Assembly (NCBI GenBank): GCA_031276335.1
Contig: JAISNH010000086.1
Span: 1 to 6,950, forward strand
DNA from: Rickettsiales bacterium
GTDB lineage: Bacteria; Pseudomonadota; Alphaproteobacteria; Rs-D84; CACZYB01
Direction of reading: 5' to 3'
DNA length: 6,950 bases
The notes below the pieces were generated by a model. That model was not told where the DNA came from. It saw only the letters and a list, made by a program, of their open reading frames with translations, and searched no databases. This document shows, piece by piece, positions 1 to 5,109 of the stretch (position 1 is the stretch's first letter; every line of letters begins with the position of its first letter). The position numbers and the translations under genes are program-made.

Positions 1-599
1 TCCTTGAACCGGCGGGTGTCGTTTTCCTGCACCGCCTTTACGAACGAGTACATGAAGCGGTCGGCCGGAACGTAGATGAGCCGCCTCGAGGGCTGCGCCT
101 TAGCGGCCTCGTTGGCAAACGCGGAGAGAAGGTGCGTCTTGCCGAAGCCGGACGGCGAATGGATGAGCAGGGGGTTGAACGCCACGGCCCCGCCGGAAAG
201 GATGCGCTTCAGGCTTGCGGCCGCAAGGGCGTTCGAGGCTCCCTCGGCGAAATTCTCGAAGGTGTATTTGTCTAGCACTTTGGATCCGGCCGGGCTTTCG
301 AGCGCGCGGAGCCTGTTTTTCTCCTCGGCGATGACGGGGGCCGCGAACCTTGCGGGGGCCTCCTTTATGCCGACGGAAATCTTGACGTCCTTCACGCCCG
401 GGACCACGGCCTTTGCGGCCTCGAGTATCTGAGAGAAGAAATTCCGGCCGACCCAGTCGGCTATGAAGCGGGTGGGAGCGGTGACGAACAGCGTTTCAAG
501 GTCAATCTTGTCAAAACAAAGCGGGCTTATCCAAGTGCCGAAAGCGCTGGCTGCCATGCTTTTCTGAACAGTCGCTTGAATCTTATACCACTCATCCAC
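1..599 (-). CDS. dnaA: Chromosomal replication initiator DnaA, N-terminal part (cut by window edge)
   Basis: DnaA is the AAA+ ATPase that binds DnaA boxes at the replication origin, unwinds it and loads the helicase. The 199 visible codons give domain I (about 1-80, with F-G-T-W-I-S-P-L near residue 20), a very short linker (about 85-110) and the start of AAA+ domain III at Y-T-F-E-N-F (112-117). The P-loop is S-P-S-G-F-G-K-T-H (148-156), and Y-V-P-A-D-R-F-M matches the family segment after it. The usual first P-loop glycine is serine here, while the GKT core is intact. The start is GTG at 599, chosen because AAGGAG lies 7 nt upstream (607-612) and because it supplies the W-Y-K-I helix typical of domain I. 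The ATG at 557 would delete that helix. The ATP-sensing half and the DNA-binding domain lie outside the window. The gene is divergent from rnd. Confidence 0.92.
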   Translation of the reverse strand, partial: MDEWYKIQATVQKSMAASAFGTWISPLCFDKIDLETLFVTAPTRFIADWVGRNFFSQILEAAKAVVPGVKDVKISVGIKEAPARFAAPVIAEEKNRLRALESPAGSKVLDKYTFENFAEGASNALAAASLKRILSGGAVAFNPLLIHSPSGFGKTHLLSAFANEAAKAQPSRRLIYVPADRFMYSFVKAVQENDTRRFK

Positions 600-606
600 T
601 TCTGGA

Positions 607-612
607 CTCCTT
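607..612 (-). promoter_or_regulatory. Shine-Dalgarno of dnaA
   Basis: AAGGAG on the minus strand sits 7 nt before the GTG at 599 and decides the start. A GANTC site (GACTC, 605-609) overlaps it. Confidence 0.75.
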
Positions 613-653
613 CTCTCCTGGTACGCCTTTTCCTGTATCAAAAGCTCCTTCCT

Positions 654-671
654 ACGGAACCGGGGTTCCGT
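654..671. repeat. 18-bp perfect palindrome in the dnaA leader (operator-like)
   Basis: The sequence acggaaccggggttccgt has two perfect 8-bp arms around a 2-bp centre, 55-72 bp upstream of the dnaA GTG. It could be a dimeric repressor site. As RNA it could form a 7-bp stem with a CGGG loop in the dnaA leader. No regulator is known from the sequence alone. Confidence 0.6.
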
Positions 672-718
672 GTGAAGCCCGGCCTTGTGGCCGCGCTCCA
701 TCTCTCGATACGAAAAGG

Positions 719-747
719 ATATTACGACCGCCTTATTTTTTTTTCCA
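719..747 (-). promoter_or_regulatory. Candidate dnaA promoter
   Basis: On the minus strand TGGAAA (742-747) and TAATAT (719-724) are separated by 17 bp, each matching 4 of 6 sigma-70 consensus bases. The -35 lies inside the DnaA box at 741-749, which would fit DnaA repressing its own gene. The predicted leader is roughly 110 nt and would contain the 18-bp palindrome. The match is weak. Confidence 0.3.
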
Positions 748-749
748 CA
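741..749 (+). promoter_or_regulatory. DnaA box (TTTTCCACA)
   Basis: TTTTCCACA fits the relaxed DnaA-box consensus TTWTNCACA and differs from TTATCCACA at one base. It is embedded in an AT-rich tract about 140 bp upstream of dnaA. A second similar 9-mer, TTTTCCATA at 777-785, has two mismatches to the strict consensus and is doubtful. No further good boxes were found between 600 and 995. Confidence 0.5.
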
Positions 750-793
750 TCAAAAACTTTTTTTATTTCTTGACAGTTTTCCATATTGACATG

Positions 794-945
794 GATTCAA
801 TTCCGCCTCCGCCTTCGCATCCTGAAATGCAAAAAAATCATAAATTCAATGGATTAAATGCAGGCGCCTGGAATCGATTCTATTCGCGGAAAAGCAAACG
901 CGAGGGATTCCGCCGTAAGAATCGCGATAGTTTCGCTTGTGATTC
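794..945. promoter_or_regulatory. Cluster of six GANTC (CcrM-type) methylation sites
   Basis: GANTC occurs at 794-798, 871-875, 876-880, 906-910, 919-923 and 941-945, with two more at 578-582 and 605-609. The pair at 871-880 forms the perfect palindrome GAATCGATTC. By manual scan about 14 other sites are spread over the remaining 6.6 kb. In alphaproteobacteria CcrM methylates the A of GANTC, and its methylation state ties transcription of some genes to replication. Use of these sites here is inference. Confidence 0.6.
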
Positions 946-965
946 GCCCGTCCCGGAGCTATAAT
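937..965 (+). promoter_or_regulatory. rnd promoter (TTGTGA-N17-TATAAT)
   Basis: TTGTGA (937-942), a 17-bp spacer and a perfect TATAAT (960-965) form a good sigma-70-type promoter. Transcription should begin near 972, giving a leader of about 24 nt. A GANTC site (TGATTCG, 940-946) overlaps the -35, the arrangement expected for a methylation-sensitive (GcrA/CcrM-type) promoter. Confidence 0.7.
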
Positions 966-995
966 GCATGCGAAACGGAACAAGAGGGGGGACGG

Positions 996-1610
996 ATGTC
1001 GAAAAAGATAATATATTCGAAGGGCGATTTGCCAAGCGGCGTGAGGTTCGGAAAAGCGGTCGGGATAGACACGGAAACGGACGGGCTGTCGCTTGAAAAA
1101 TGCAGGCTGTGCCTGGTGCAGATGACCGACGGCGGCGGCACCGTCCATATTGTGAAGGTCGACCCGCCGTACCGCTGCCCGAACCTGAAGAAGGTACTCT
1201 TAAACCCGCGGCTCTTAAAGATTTTCCACTTCGCGCGCTTCGACGTCGCGATGATTCGCAAATACCTGGGCGTCAGGATGGAAAACATATTCTGCACGAA
1301 AATCGCGTCTCGCATCGCCCGTCCCGCGCTACAGAAGCACTCGCTGAAGAATCTCGTGGAGGAATTTTTCAAGGTGAGGCTGAACAAGGACGAGCAGACG
1401 AGCGACTGGACCGCGGCGGAACTCACGAAAAAGCAGATCGAGTATGCGGCCAACGACGTCGTCTACCTGCACCGCATAAAGGATATGCTCGAACGCAGGC
1501 TGAAGGAGGAAAGGAAGCTGCGGCTGGCAAAAGAATGCTTCGGCTTCCTGCCCGCGCGCGCCGAGCTCGACATAGACGGCTGGCAGGACGTGGACATATT
1601 CGCCCATTAG
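996..1610 (+). CDS. rnd: Ribonuclease D (short alphaproteobacterial type)
   Basis: This is a 204-aa DEDDy 3'-5' exoribonuclease, a family that trims the 3' ends of tRNA and other stable RNA precursors using two metal ions. All acidic residues are visible: D25 and E27 in G-I-D-T-E-T (Exo I), D83 in H-F-A-R-F-D (Exo II), and Y150 with D154 in Y-A-A-N-D (Exo III). The length and the C-terminal D-I-F-A-H are those of the short alphaproteobacterial form, which lacks the HRDC domains of E. coli RNase D (about 375 aa). The ATG at 996 is preceded by a GA-rich Shine-Dalgarno (gagggggg). An upstream in-frame ATG at 858 is rejected because the promoter lies downstream of it. The gene is convergent with the transglycosylase gene, and no terminator hairpin is evident in the 54-bp gap. 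Confidence 0.92.
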   Translation: MSKKIIYSKGDLPSGVRFGKAVGIDTETDGLSLEKCRLCLVQMTDGGGTVHIVKVDPPYRCPNLKKVLLNPRLLKIFHFARFDVAMIRKYLGVRMENIFCTKIASRIARPALQKHSLKNLVEEFFKVRLNKDEQTSDWTAAELTKKQIEYAANDVVYLHRIKDMLERRLKEERKLRLAKECFGFLPARAELDIDGWQDVDIFAH

Positions 1611-1664
1611 CATTAGCCCTCCGCCATTCCGTGAAGGCTTGACCCGCAGAGGAGGAGAAACCCG

Positions 1665-2960
1665 CTACTTGGCCACAAGCGTATCGTACAGATCCAGCGA
1701 CGGATACCCGTCCGGAATTATCGCTTTGCCCGATTTGTATTTCGCGACCGCCCCGCCGCCCGAAACTTTCTTGTCCCCGGCAAGCAGCATGGACTGGTAG
1801 TCCTTTATCGCCTTCGCCGTGGTTCTGCCGTACAGGCCGGTGACCTTCGCATCGTACAGGCCGAGCCGGGACAAAGCGGCCTGTATCTCCATTATCTGCG
1901 CGGTGGTTGTCGCGGCGGCCTTGTCCCATCCGGAGGGACGCTCGAACACGTCCATGCTTTTCGCGACTATCGCATCCGACAGGAGGCCGACCGCGAGCGC
2001 GTAGCTGGTGCTGGCGTTCCAGCGCATGATGCGCCTGAAGTTCTCGTAGGTAACGAACACGGGCCCCTCGGCGCCCGACGGCGCGACCAGGCTGGCCTGG
2101 ATGTCGGCCGCAGGCAGCTCGCGCCCGTTGTGCGACTTCACTCCGAGCGAGCGGAAAAGCGAAAGCGGCTTCCACTCGTTCGAATTGACCTCGGCCCACA
2201 CGCGGAGGTCGCCCTCGGGAAACGACACCGGCCGCCCCCAGCGGTATCGCCCGTTCCACCCCATTTTGGAAAGGTAGTTCGCGGCCGAAAAGACCGCGTC
2301 GGGCACGCTTTTCACTATGTCGATCTTCCCGTCGCCGTCGCCGTCGACCGCATGCCGGTTGAACACGGACGGCAGGAATTGGAAGTTGCCGAACGCGCCG
2401 GCCCAGCTTCCCTTCATCTCGGACGGCTTCATGTGCCCGCGCTCGATTATCTTCAGCGCCTCCACCAGCTCCGCGGTGAAGAATTCGCGCCGGCGCAGAT
2501 CGTATGCGAGAGTTGCGAGCGAGCTTATGACCGGCAGGTCGCCCATATAGGCGCCGTAGTTCGTCTCCATGCCCCAGAACGCGACGATGACGTGCGGCTG
2601 CACGTTGTACTTCCTGTGCGCGGCCTCAAGCAGCTTCGCATGCTCCTCCAGCTTCACCTTGCCGTTGGCCACCCGCTCCGGCTTCAGCGCGGAATCGTAG
2701 TAGCTCCAGAAAGGTTTCACGAACTCCGGCTGGCGGCGGTCGGCATCTATCACCTTCTGCTGGAACTTCACTCCGCTGAAGGCGGCGGAAAGCGTGGCCT
2801 GGCTTATCTTGTGCCTCTTCCTCGCGAAGGCCTTGAAGTCGGAAAGCCACGAGGCGAACTGCGAGCTGTCGTATATCAGCTCCTCGGGCACCTCGTTCGC
2901 CTTCGCTCCGGCAAAGGCGGCGAGGCAGGCGGCGGCGAAAATGGCAAGCGGCTTTATCAT
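1665..2960 (-). CDS. mltB: Lytic murein transglycosylase, MltB type, secreted
   Basis: This enzyme cleaves the MurNAc-GlcNAc bond of peptidoglycan in the periplasm, releasing 1,6-anhydromuropeptides. Of 431 residues, 1-21 form a signal peptide with likely cleavage after A-K-A. Cys12 makes a lipoprotein conceivable, but the hydrophobic stretch before it is short. The catalytic glutamate is probably E132 in W-G-M-E-T-N-Y-G. G-N-F-Q-F-L-P-S lies near 191-198, and a D-G-D-G-D-G-K-I-D loop at 206-214 resembles the metal-binding loop of MltB. A C-terminal peptidoglycan-binding domain starts near 354, but its last helix is interrupted by about 20 extra Lys/Gly-rich residues (393-414) before the conserved P-D-G-Y-P-S. 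The start at 2960 is chosen because a perfect TATAAT ends only 6 nt upstream. The ATG at 2966 abuts that box, and the one at 3041 overlaps the preceding gene and hides the signal peptide. Confidence 0.88.
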   Translation of the reverse strand: MIKPLAIFAAACLAAFAGAKANEVPEELIYDSSQFASWLSDFKAFARKRHKISQATLSAAFSGVKFQQKVIDADRRQPEFVKPFWSYYDSALKPERVANGKVKLEEHAKLLEAAHRKYNVQPHVIVAFWGMETNYGAYMGDLPVISSLATLAYDLRRREFFTAELVEALKIIERGHMKPSEMKGSWAGAFGNFQFLPSVFNRHAVDGDGDGKIDIVKSVPDAVFSAANYLSKMGWNGRYRWGRPVSFPEGDLRVWAEVNSNEWKPLSLFRSLGVKSHNGRELPAADIQASLVAPSGAEGPVFVTYENFRRIMRWNASTSYALAVGLLSDAIVAKSMDVFERPSGWDKAAATTTAQIMEIQAALSRLGLYDAKVTGLYGRTTAKAIKDYQSMLLAGDKKVSGGGAVAKYKSGKAIIPDGYPSLDLYDTLVAK

Positions 2961-2966
2961 AAGCAT

Positions 2967-2996
2967 ATTATAATACGGAACCGCCGGCAAATCCAA
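2967..2996 (-). promoter_or_regulatory. mltB promoter giving a leaderless mRNA
   Basis: On the minus strand TTGGAT (2991-2996), an 18-bp spacer and a perfect TATAAT (2967-2972) are followed by 6 nt and the ATG at 2960. A start site 6-7 nt past the -10 would fall on or next to the ATG. No Shine-Dalgarno is present. The spacer contains ACGGAACC (plus strand 2975-2982), identical to one arm of the dnaA-leader palindrome. Confidence 0.55.
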
Positions 2997-3012
2997 GGGG
3001 TTTTTCGGCCCC

Positions 3013-3297
3013 CTAGCCTCTGATCGGCGAAAACCTGTCATGGAGGGCCGTGATCATGCCCGCGTACTTGTGCCGCTCGGTGACCAGGAATGTGTAGCTG
3101 CGCCACTCCTTTTCGTCGCGCGGACCGCCGGAATTCGCCAGCTCGCGAAACGCGATGTCGATGTATCCGATATATGTTTCGATCTGGCGCCCGTGTCTGA
3201 GCCCGTACGATTTCAGTATTTTTATGATGACGAGGGTATTTTCAAAATTCGTCTTGCTTTTTTCGAGGGTGTCTTTGATAATATTTTTAAAGTTCAT
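3013..3297 (-). CDS. Hypothetical 94-aa protein
   Basis: I do not recognise this family. The 94 residues have no signal peptide, transmembrane segment, cysteine or known catalytic motif, and appear mostly helical. The first 30 are rich in Lys, Asn and Ile and encoded by AT-rich codons, unlike the GC-rich second half and neighbouring genes. The second half is charged (R-D-E-K-E-W-R-S, then V-T-E-R-H-K-Y). The ATG at 3297 has a good AAGGA Shine-Dalgarno 6 nt upstream (3304-3308), which supports real translation. The gene has its own strong promoter about 190 bp upstream, overlapping the end of the VirB8-like operon, and ends 52 bp before the mltB start. It is probably a genuine small cytoplasmic protein, but could be a remnant of a longer gene. 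Confidence 0.6.
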   Translation of the reverse strand: MNFKNIIKDTLEKSKTNFENTLVIIKILKSYGLRHGRQIETYIGYIDIAFRELANSGGPRDEKEWRSYTFLVTERHKYAGMITALHDRFSPIRG

Positions 3298-3389
3298 CTT
3301 CGTTCCTTTTTCACATGTTGATTTTTTCGAGGACCCGTTTCTACTCTGTAGGATTTCGGGGACGAAGCCGGCTGGCGGCCTCAGAATAT

Positions 3390-3415
3390 CTGTATGTCGG
3401 CCTCAGCCGATACAG
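3390..3415 (-). repeat. Bulged hairpin in the leader of the 94-aa gene
   Basis: Two stem segments, 3390-3395 with 3410-3415 (6 bp) and 3398-3401 with 3406-3409 (4 bp), form a 10-bp hairpin with a 2-nt bulge and a 4-nt loop. In the minus-strand RNA the loop is UGAG and contains the stop codon of the 26-codon leader ORF. No U-run follows, so it is not an intrinsic terminator. A smaller GC-only hairpin lies at 3430-3443 (5-bp stem, 4-nt loop). Confidence 0.45.
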
Positions 3416-3483
3416 CGGCGGCAACAGCACGCGCGGAAGCGCGCGGAAAAAATGCTTTCGATGCGGAACGAATTTCCAGTCAT
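3403..3483 (-). CDS. Possible leaderless 26-aa leader peptide with Cys/Arg cluster
   Basis: This 26-codon ORF begins with ATG at 3483, only 6 nt after a perfect TATAAT, so it would be read from the very 5' end of the transcript without a Shine-Dalgarno. Residues 19-24 are C-C-C-R-R-C, an unusual run for so short a peptide, and its UGA lies in the loop of the hairpin at 3390-3415. Control codons just before a structured region recall leader peptides that regulate downstream genes. The next gene (3297) begins about 105 nt later. No family is recognised, and chance is a real alternative. Confidence 0.35.
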   Translation of the reverse strand: MTGNSFRIESIFSARFRACCCRRCIG

Positions 3484-3489
3484 GTTTCG

Positions 3490-3518
3490 ATTATACCGCA
3501 GGCCGCGGCGGTGGTCAA
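3490..3518 (-). promoter_or_regulatory. Near-consensus promoter TTGACC-N17-TATAAT
   Basis: On the minus strand TTGACC (3513-3518) and TATAAT (3490-3495) are exactly 17 bp apart, 11 of 12 consensus bases. It is the best promoter in the window. The TGA stop codon of the upstream VirB8-like gene (3515-3517) lies inside the -35 hexamer. Transcription should start near 3483-3484, giving the 94-aa gene a leader of about 186 nt. Confidence 0.72.
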
Positions 3519-4252
3519 GGAAAAACGGCGGCGGCATTTCCGTAGCGCAGCTTGTCGAGCCGCCTTACCTTCAGCCCGAAAATCGCCGATGCGCCGTACC
3601 GCGCGGCGCCGGACGGCAGGAACTCGCCCAGCTCGTCGACCTCCATGTGTATGGTCCACCTTTCTCGCCTCGCCTCGGACAATCGCGCCGTGGCTGCGGT
3701 CCGGATTATGAATTCCACGTCCGTAACCCAGCGGTTTTCATTTTCGACGTACAGCCGGGGCCCGGACAGTATCGCGACCGAGCGCGTCGTCCCGTCGCTC
3801 ATGTACTTCAGTATCTCCGCCATCTCCGGCCCGGGGTTTCTGCCGTCGGCGGAAAGCGCGAAGCGGGCATAGGCCGCGGAATAGCTTTCCTGTCCGGTGA
3901 GGGGGTCTATCTTCGTGCCGGCAAGCGCGACAAGCGACGTGTTGGAAAGGGACGTCCTCCGCATCTCGCGCTCCGATCCGTTCACGGTGTACCGCGCGAC
4001 TATGTATTCGGAAATCAGCTTCTTCATCAGCTCGTCCTTCCGCTTCGCGCCGAAGGCGCGCGCATTTGCCGGAATCGCCGAAACCGTGCGCGAAGTGTCG
4101 GCCGCGACCGGCACGGCCATGGGCGAAACGCTGTTGTAATCGAGAGCGGAGCTGAACGTAATGGCGATGAACAGCGCGGCCACGAGCAGCACGGAAACCG
4201 CGGCCGAAGAAAGCGCGAGGACTATGCCGGAGGTTGCTTCGGTATTTCTCAT
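3515..4252 (-). CDS. VirB8-like inner-membrane/periplasmic protein (second copy)
   Basis: The 245-aa product has a single N-terminal membrane segment (about 10-33), then a Pro/Ala-rich linker and a soluble domain presumably in the periplasm. The pattern matches VirB8, the NTF2-fold scaffold of type IV secretion systems. S-E-Y-I-V-A-R-Y (81-88) resembles the VirB8 Y-V-x-A-R-E segment. M-S-D-G-T-T-R-S-V (151-159) is followed by a beta-rich part, and I-F-G-L-K-V (224-229) recalls the N-P-x-G-F-x-V motif near the VirB8 C-terminus. It aligns in order with the product of the preceding gene. The start codon overlaps that gene's stop as ATGA, indicating translational coupling. The stop lies inside the next promoter. 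The family call rests on topology and short motifs; another NTF2-like envelope protein is possible. Confidence 0.5.
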   Translation of the reverse strand: MRNTEATSGIVLALSSAAVSVLLVAALFIAITFSSALDYNSVSPMAVPVAADTSRTVSAIPANARAFGAKRKDELMKKLISEYIVARYTVNGSEREMRRTSLSNTSLVALAGTKIDPLTGQESYSAAYARFALSADGRNPGPEMAEILKYMSDGTTRSVAILSGPRLYVENENRWVTDVEFIIRTAATARLSEARRERWTIHMEVDELGEFLPSGAARYGASAIFGLKVRRLDKLRYGNAAAVFP

Positions 4253-5109
4253 TTTGCCCCCGCCGATGTTTCGCGGATATGCCGCGCGATTGCCATGTCT
4301 GCCTTCGGGTGGAACATGTAGCTCGCGCCCAGCACCTTGTAATGCACGAGGCCGCCGGCCGGCGCGACTACGCGGATATAGGCGGTCATGACCTCGCGGG
4401 AAACCTCGCCGTAAAGCCTGTCCTCCAGCAGGAAATCGACCCTGTATTCGGTATGCCTGTACTGCGTGGGCTCCTTGAAGCCCAGAAGCCTCTTCGCCAG
4501 CGGCAGCCCGACCGGCGGATACTGGATGTCGATAAGCTCCAGCTTCAGTATGGAAACCGAACGCGACGTGCCCGATTCCGCCATGCGCTCGAATTCCTTT
4601 TTAACAAGCCGGAAGTTGTCGTACACCCTCGCGTCGGAAAAGCGGCACACGAAGCACGATTTTTCCGGCATGGCGAACAGGTTGCCCGCGCCGCTGTCCG
4701 CGCATTCGCACCAGCGGTTTTCGTTTTCAGCCAGACGCAGCGAAATCTCGAACGCGTTCCGGATGTACTCGCGGACGAAATACTCCTCCAGGTAGATCTC
4801 CGGGTGAAGCCGGAGGAATCGGCTGCCCGCCACGTCGCGGGCGTCCGGGGCCGAAGGCATGATCTTGAACCGGGTGTCCAGCTCGTCCCAGTATATGAAT
4901 CCGGGACGGCTTTTCGACTGGTGCGCGCGCCACACGATGAAAAGGCACAGGAGTATCGATGCCAGGATGGATACGAACGCGGCGCGGGACAGCGCGTACG
5001 CGCCGTAAATGTACTTCCGCTCCGGCCGGCTTTCTACGTCCACGAGAAACGGATATACGGGAACGCCGTCCCCGGGTCCGTTCTTCAGATCGTCGCTTCT
5101 ATGAACCAT
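4249..5109 (-). CDS. VirB8-like inner-membrane/periplasmic protein (first copy), Cys-rich insert
   Basis: From ATG 5109 the product is 286 aa, with a cytoplasmic tail of about 38 residues, one membrane segment (about 40-60) and a periplasmic domain. E-E-Y-F-V-R-E-Y-I (108-116), a variable stretch, R-M-A-E-S-G-T-S-R-S-V (175-185) and V-D-F-L-L-E-D-R (224-231) align in order with the downstream gene, so the two are probably diverged paralogues. Four cysteines in an insert (C134, C136, C152, C155: CxC then CxxC) could form disulfides. The N-P-x-G-F-type motif is not evident. ATG 5109 overlaps the lipoprotein gene by 25 nt; an in-frame GTG at 5145 would add 12 residues but lacks a Shine-Dalgarno. 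VirB8-like function is inferred; duplicated VirB8 genes are known in Rickettsiales type IV systems. Confidence 0.48.
   Translation of the reverse strand: MVHRSDDLKNGPGDGVPVYPFLVDVESRPERKYIYGAYALSRAAFVSILASILLCLFIVWRAHQSKSRPGFIYWDELDTRFKIMPSAPDARDVAGSRFLRLHPEIYLEEYFVREYIRNAFEISLRLAENENRWCECADSGAGNLFAMPEKSCFVCRFSDARVYDNFRLVKKEFERMAESGTSRSVSILKLELIDIQYPPVGLPLAKRLLGFKEPTQYRHTEYRVDFLLEDRLYGEVSREVMTAYIRVVAPAGGLVHYKVLGASYMFHPKADMAIARHIRETSAGAK

Larger units (their letters stand above)
600..995. other. dnaA-rnd divergent intergenic region, AT-rich with GANTC cluster
   Basis: This 396-bp gene-free stretch separates divergent dnaA and rnd. The part from about 730 to 860 is markedly AT-rich compared with the flanking GC-rich genes, with T/A runs at 734-770. 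It holds one DnaA box, a candidate dnaA promoter, the rnd promoter, an 18-bp palindrome and six GANTC sites at 794-945. Two copies of TTGACA (770-775 and 786-791) have no convincing -10 partner. The region is best read as a shared control region. A replication origin is possible, but only one good DnaA box is visible. Confidence 0.6.
3298..3514 (-). other. Gene-poor leader region between the VirB8-like operon and the 94-aa gene
   Basis: These 217 bp hold the strong promoter, the 26-codon ORF, two hairpins and a 9-bp direct repeat cggcctcag (3376-3384 and 3398-3406, 22 bp apart). From about 3375 to 3298 there is no recognisable element apart from the Shine-Dalgarno at 3304-3308. A small regulatory RNA is an alternative reading. 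Confidence 0.4.

Noticed and set aside
770..791. Plus-strand promoters at the two TTGACA hexamers
   Set aside because: No acceptable -10 is present 16-18 bp downstream of either.
858..995. Upstream start for rnd at ATG 858
   Set aside because: The TATAAT promoter at 960-965 lies downstream of it, and the extra 46 residues do not resemble RNase D.
600..995. Replication origin (oriC)
   Set aside because: Only one good DnaA box is visible, and alphaproteobacterial origins are often not next to dnaA. It is kept as a possibility in the intergenic entry, not called.
1611..1664. Bidirectional terminator between convergent rnd and mltB
   Set aside because: CCTCC and GGAGG could pair only across about 27 nt, and there is no U-run on either side.
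2996..3014. Possible terminator after the 94-aa gene
   Set aside because: It has only a 5-bp G/C stem with a 9-nt loop and no U-run on the minus strand.
2130..3023. Open frame of 297 codons on the plus strand
   Set aside because: It is antisense to the mltB-type gene, with low-complexity Arg/His/Val-rich composition and no motif; the minus-strand gene explains the region.
2961..3041. Longer N-terminus for the transglycosylase (ATG 3041 or 2966)
   Set aside because: The 3041 start overlaps the upstream gene, lacks a Shine-Dalgarno and buries the signal peptide; 2966 directly abuts the -10 box, so it would not be transcribed from that promoter.
3155..4321. Long open frame (388 codons) on the plus strand
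   Set aside because: It lies antisense to the VirB8-like gene and the 94-aa gene, is Arg/Pro/Gly-rich as expected of an opposite-frame artefact in GC-rich DNA, and resembles no family.
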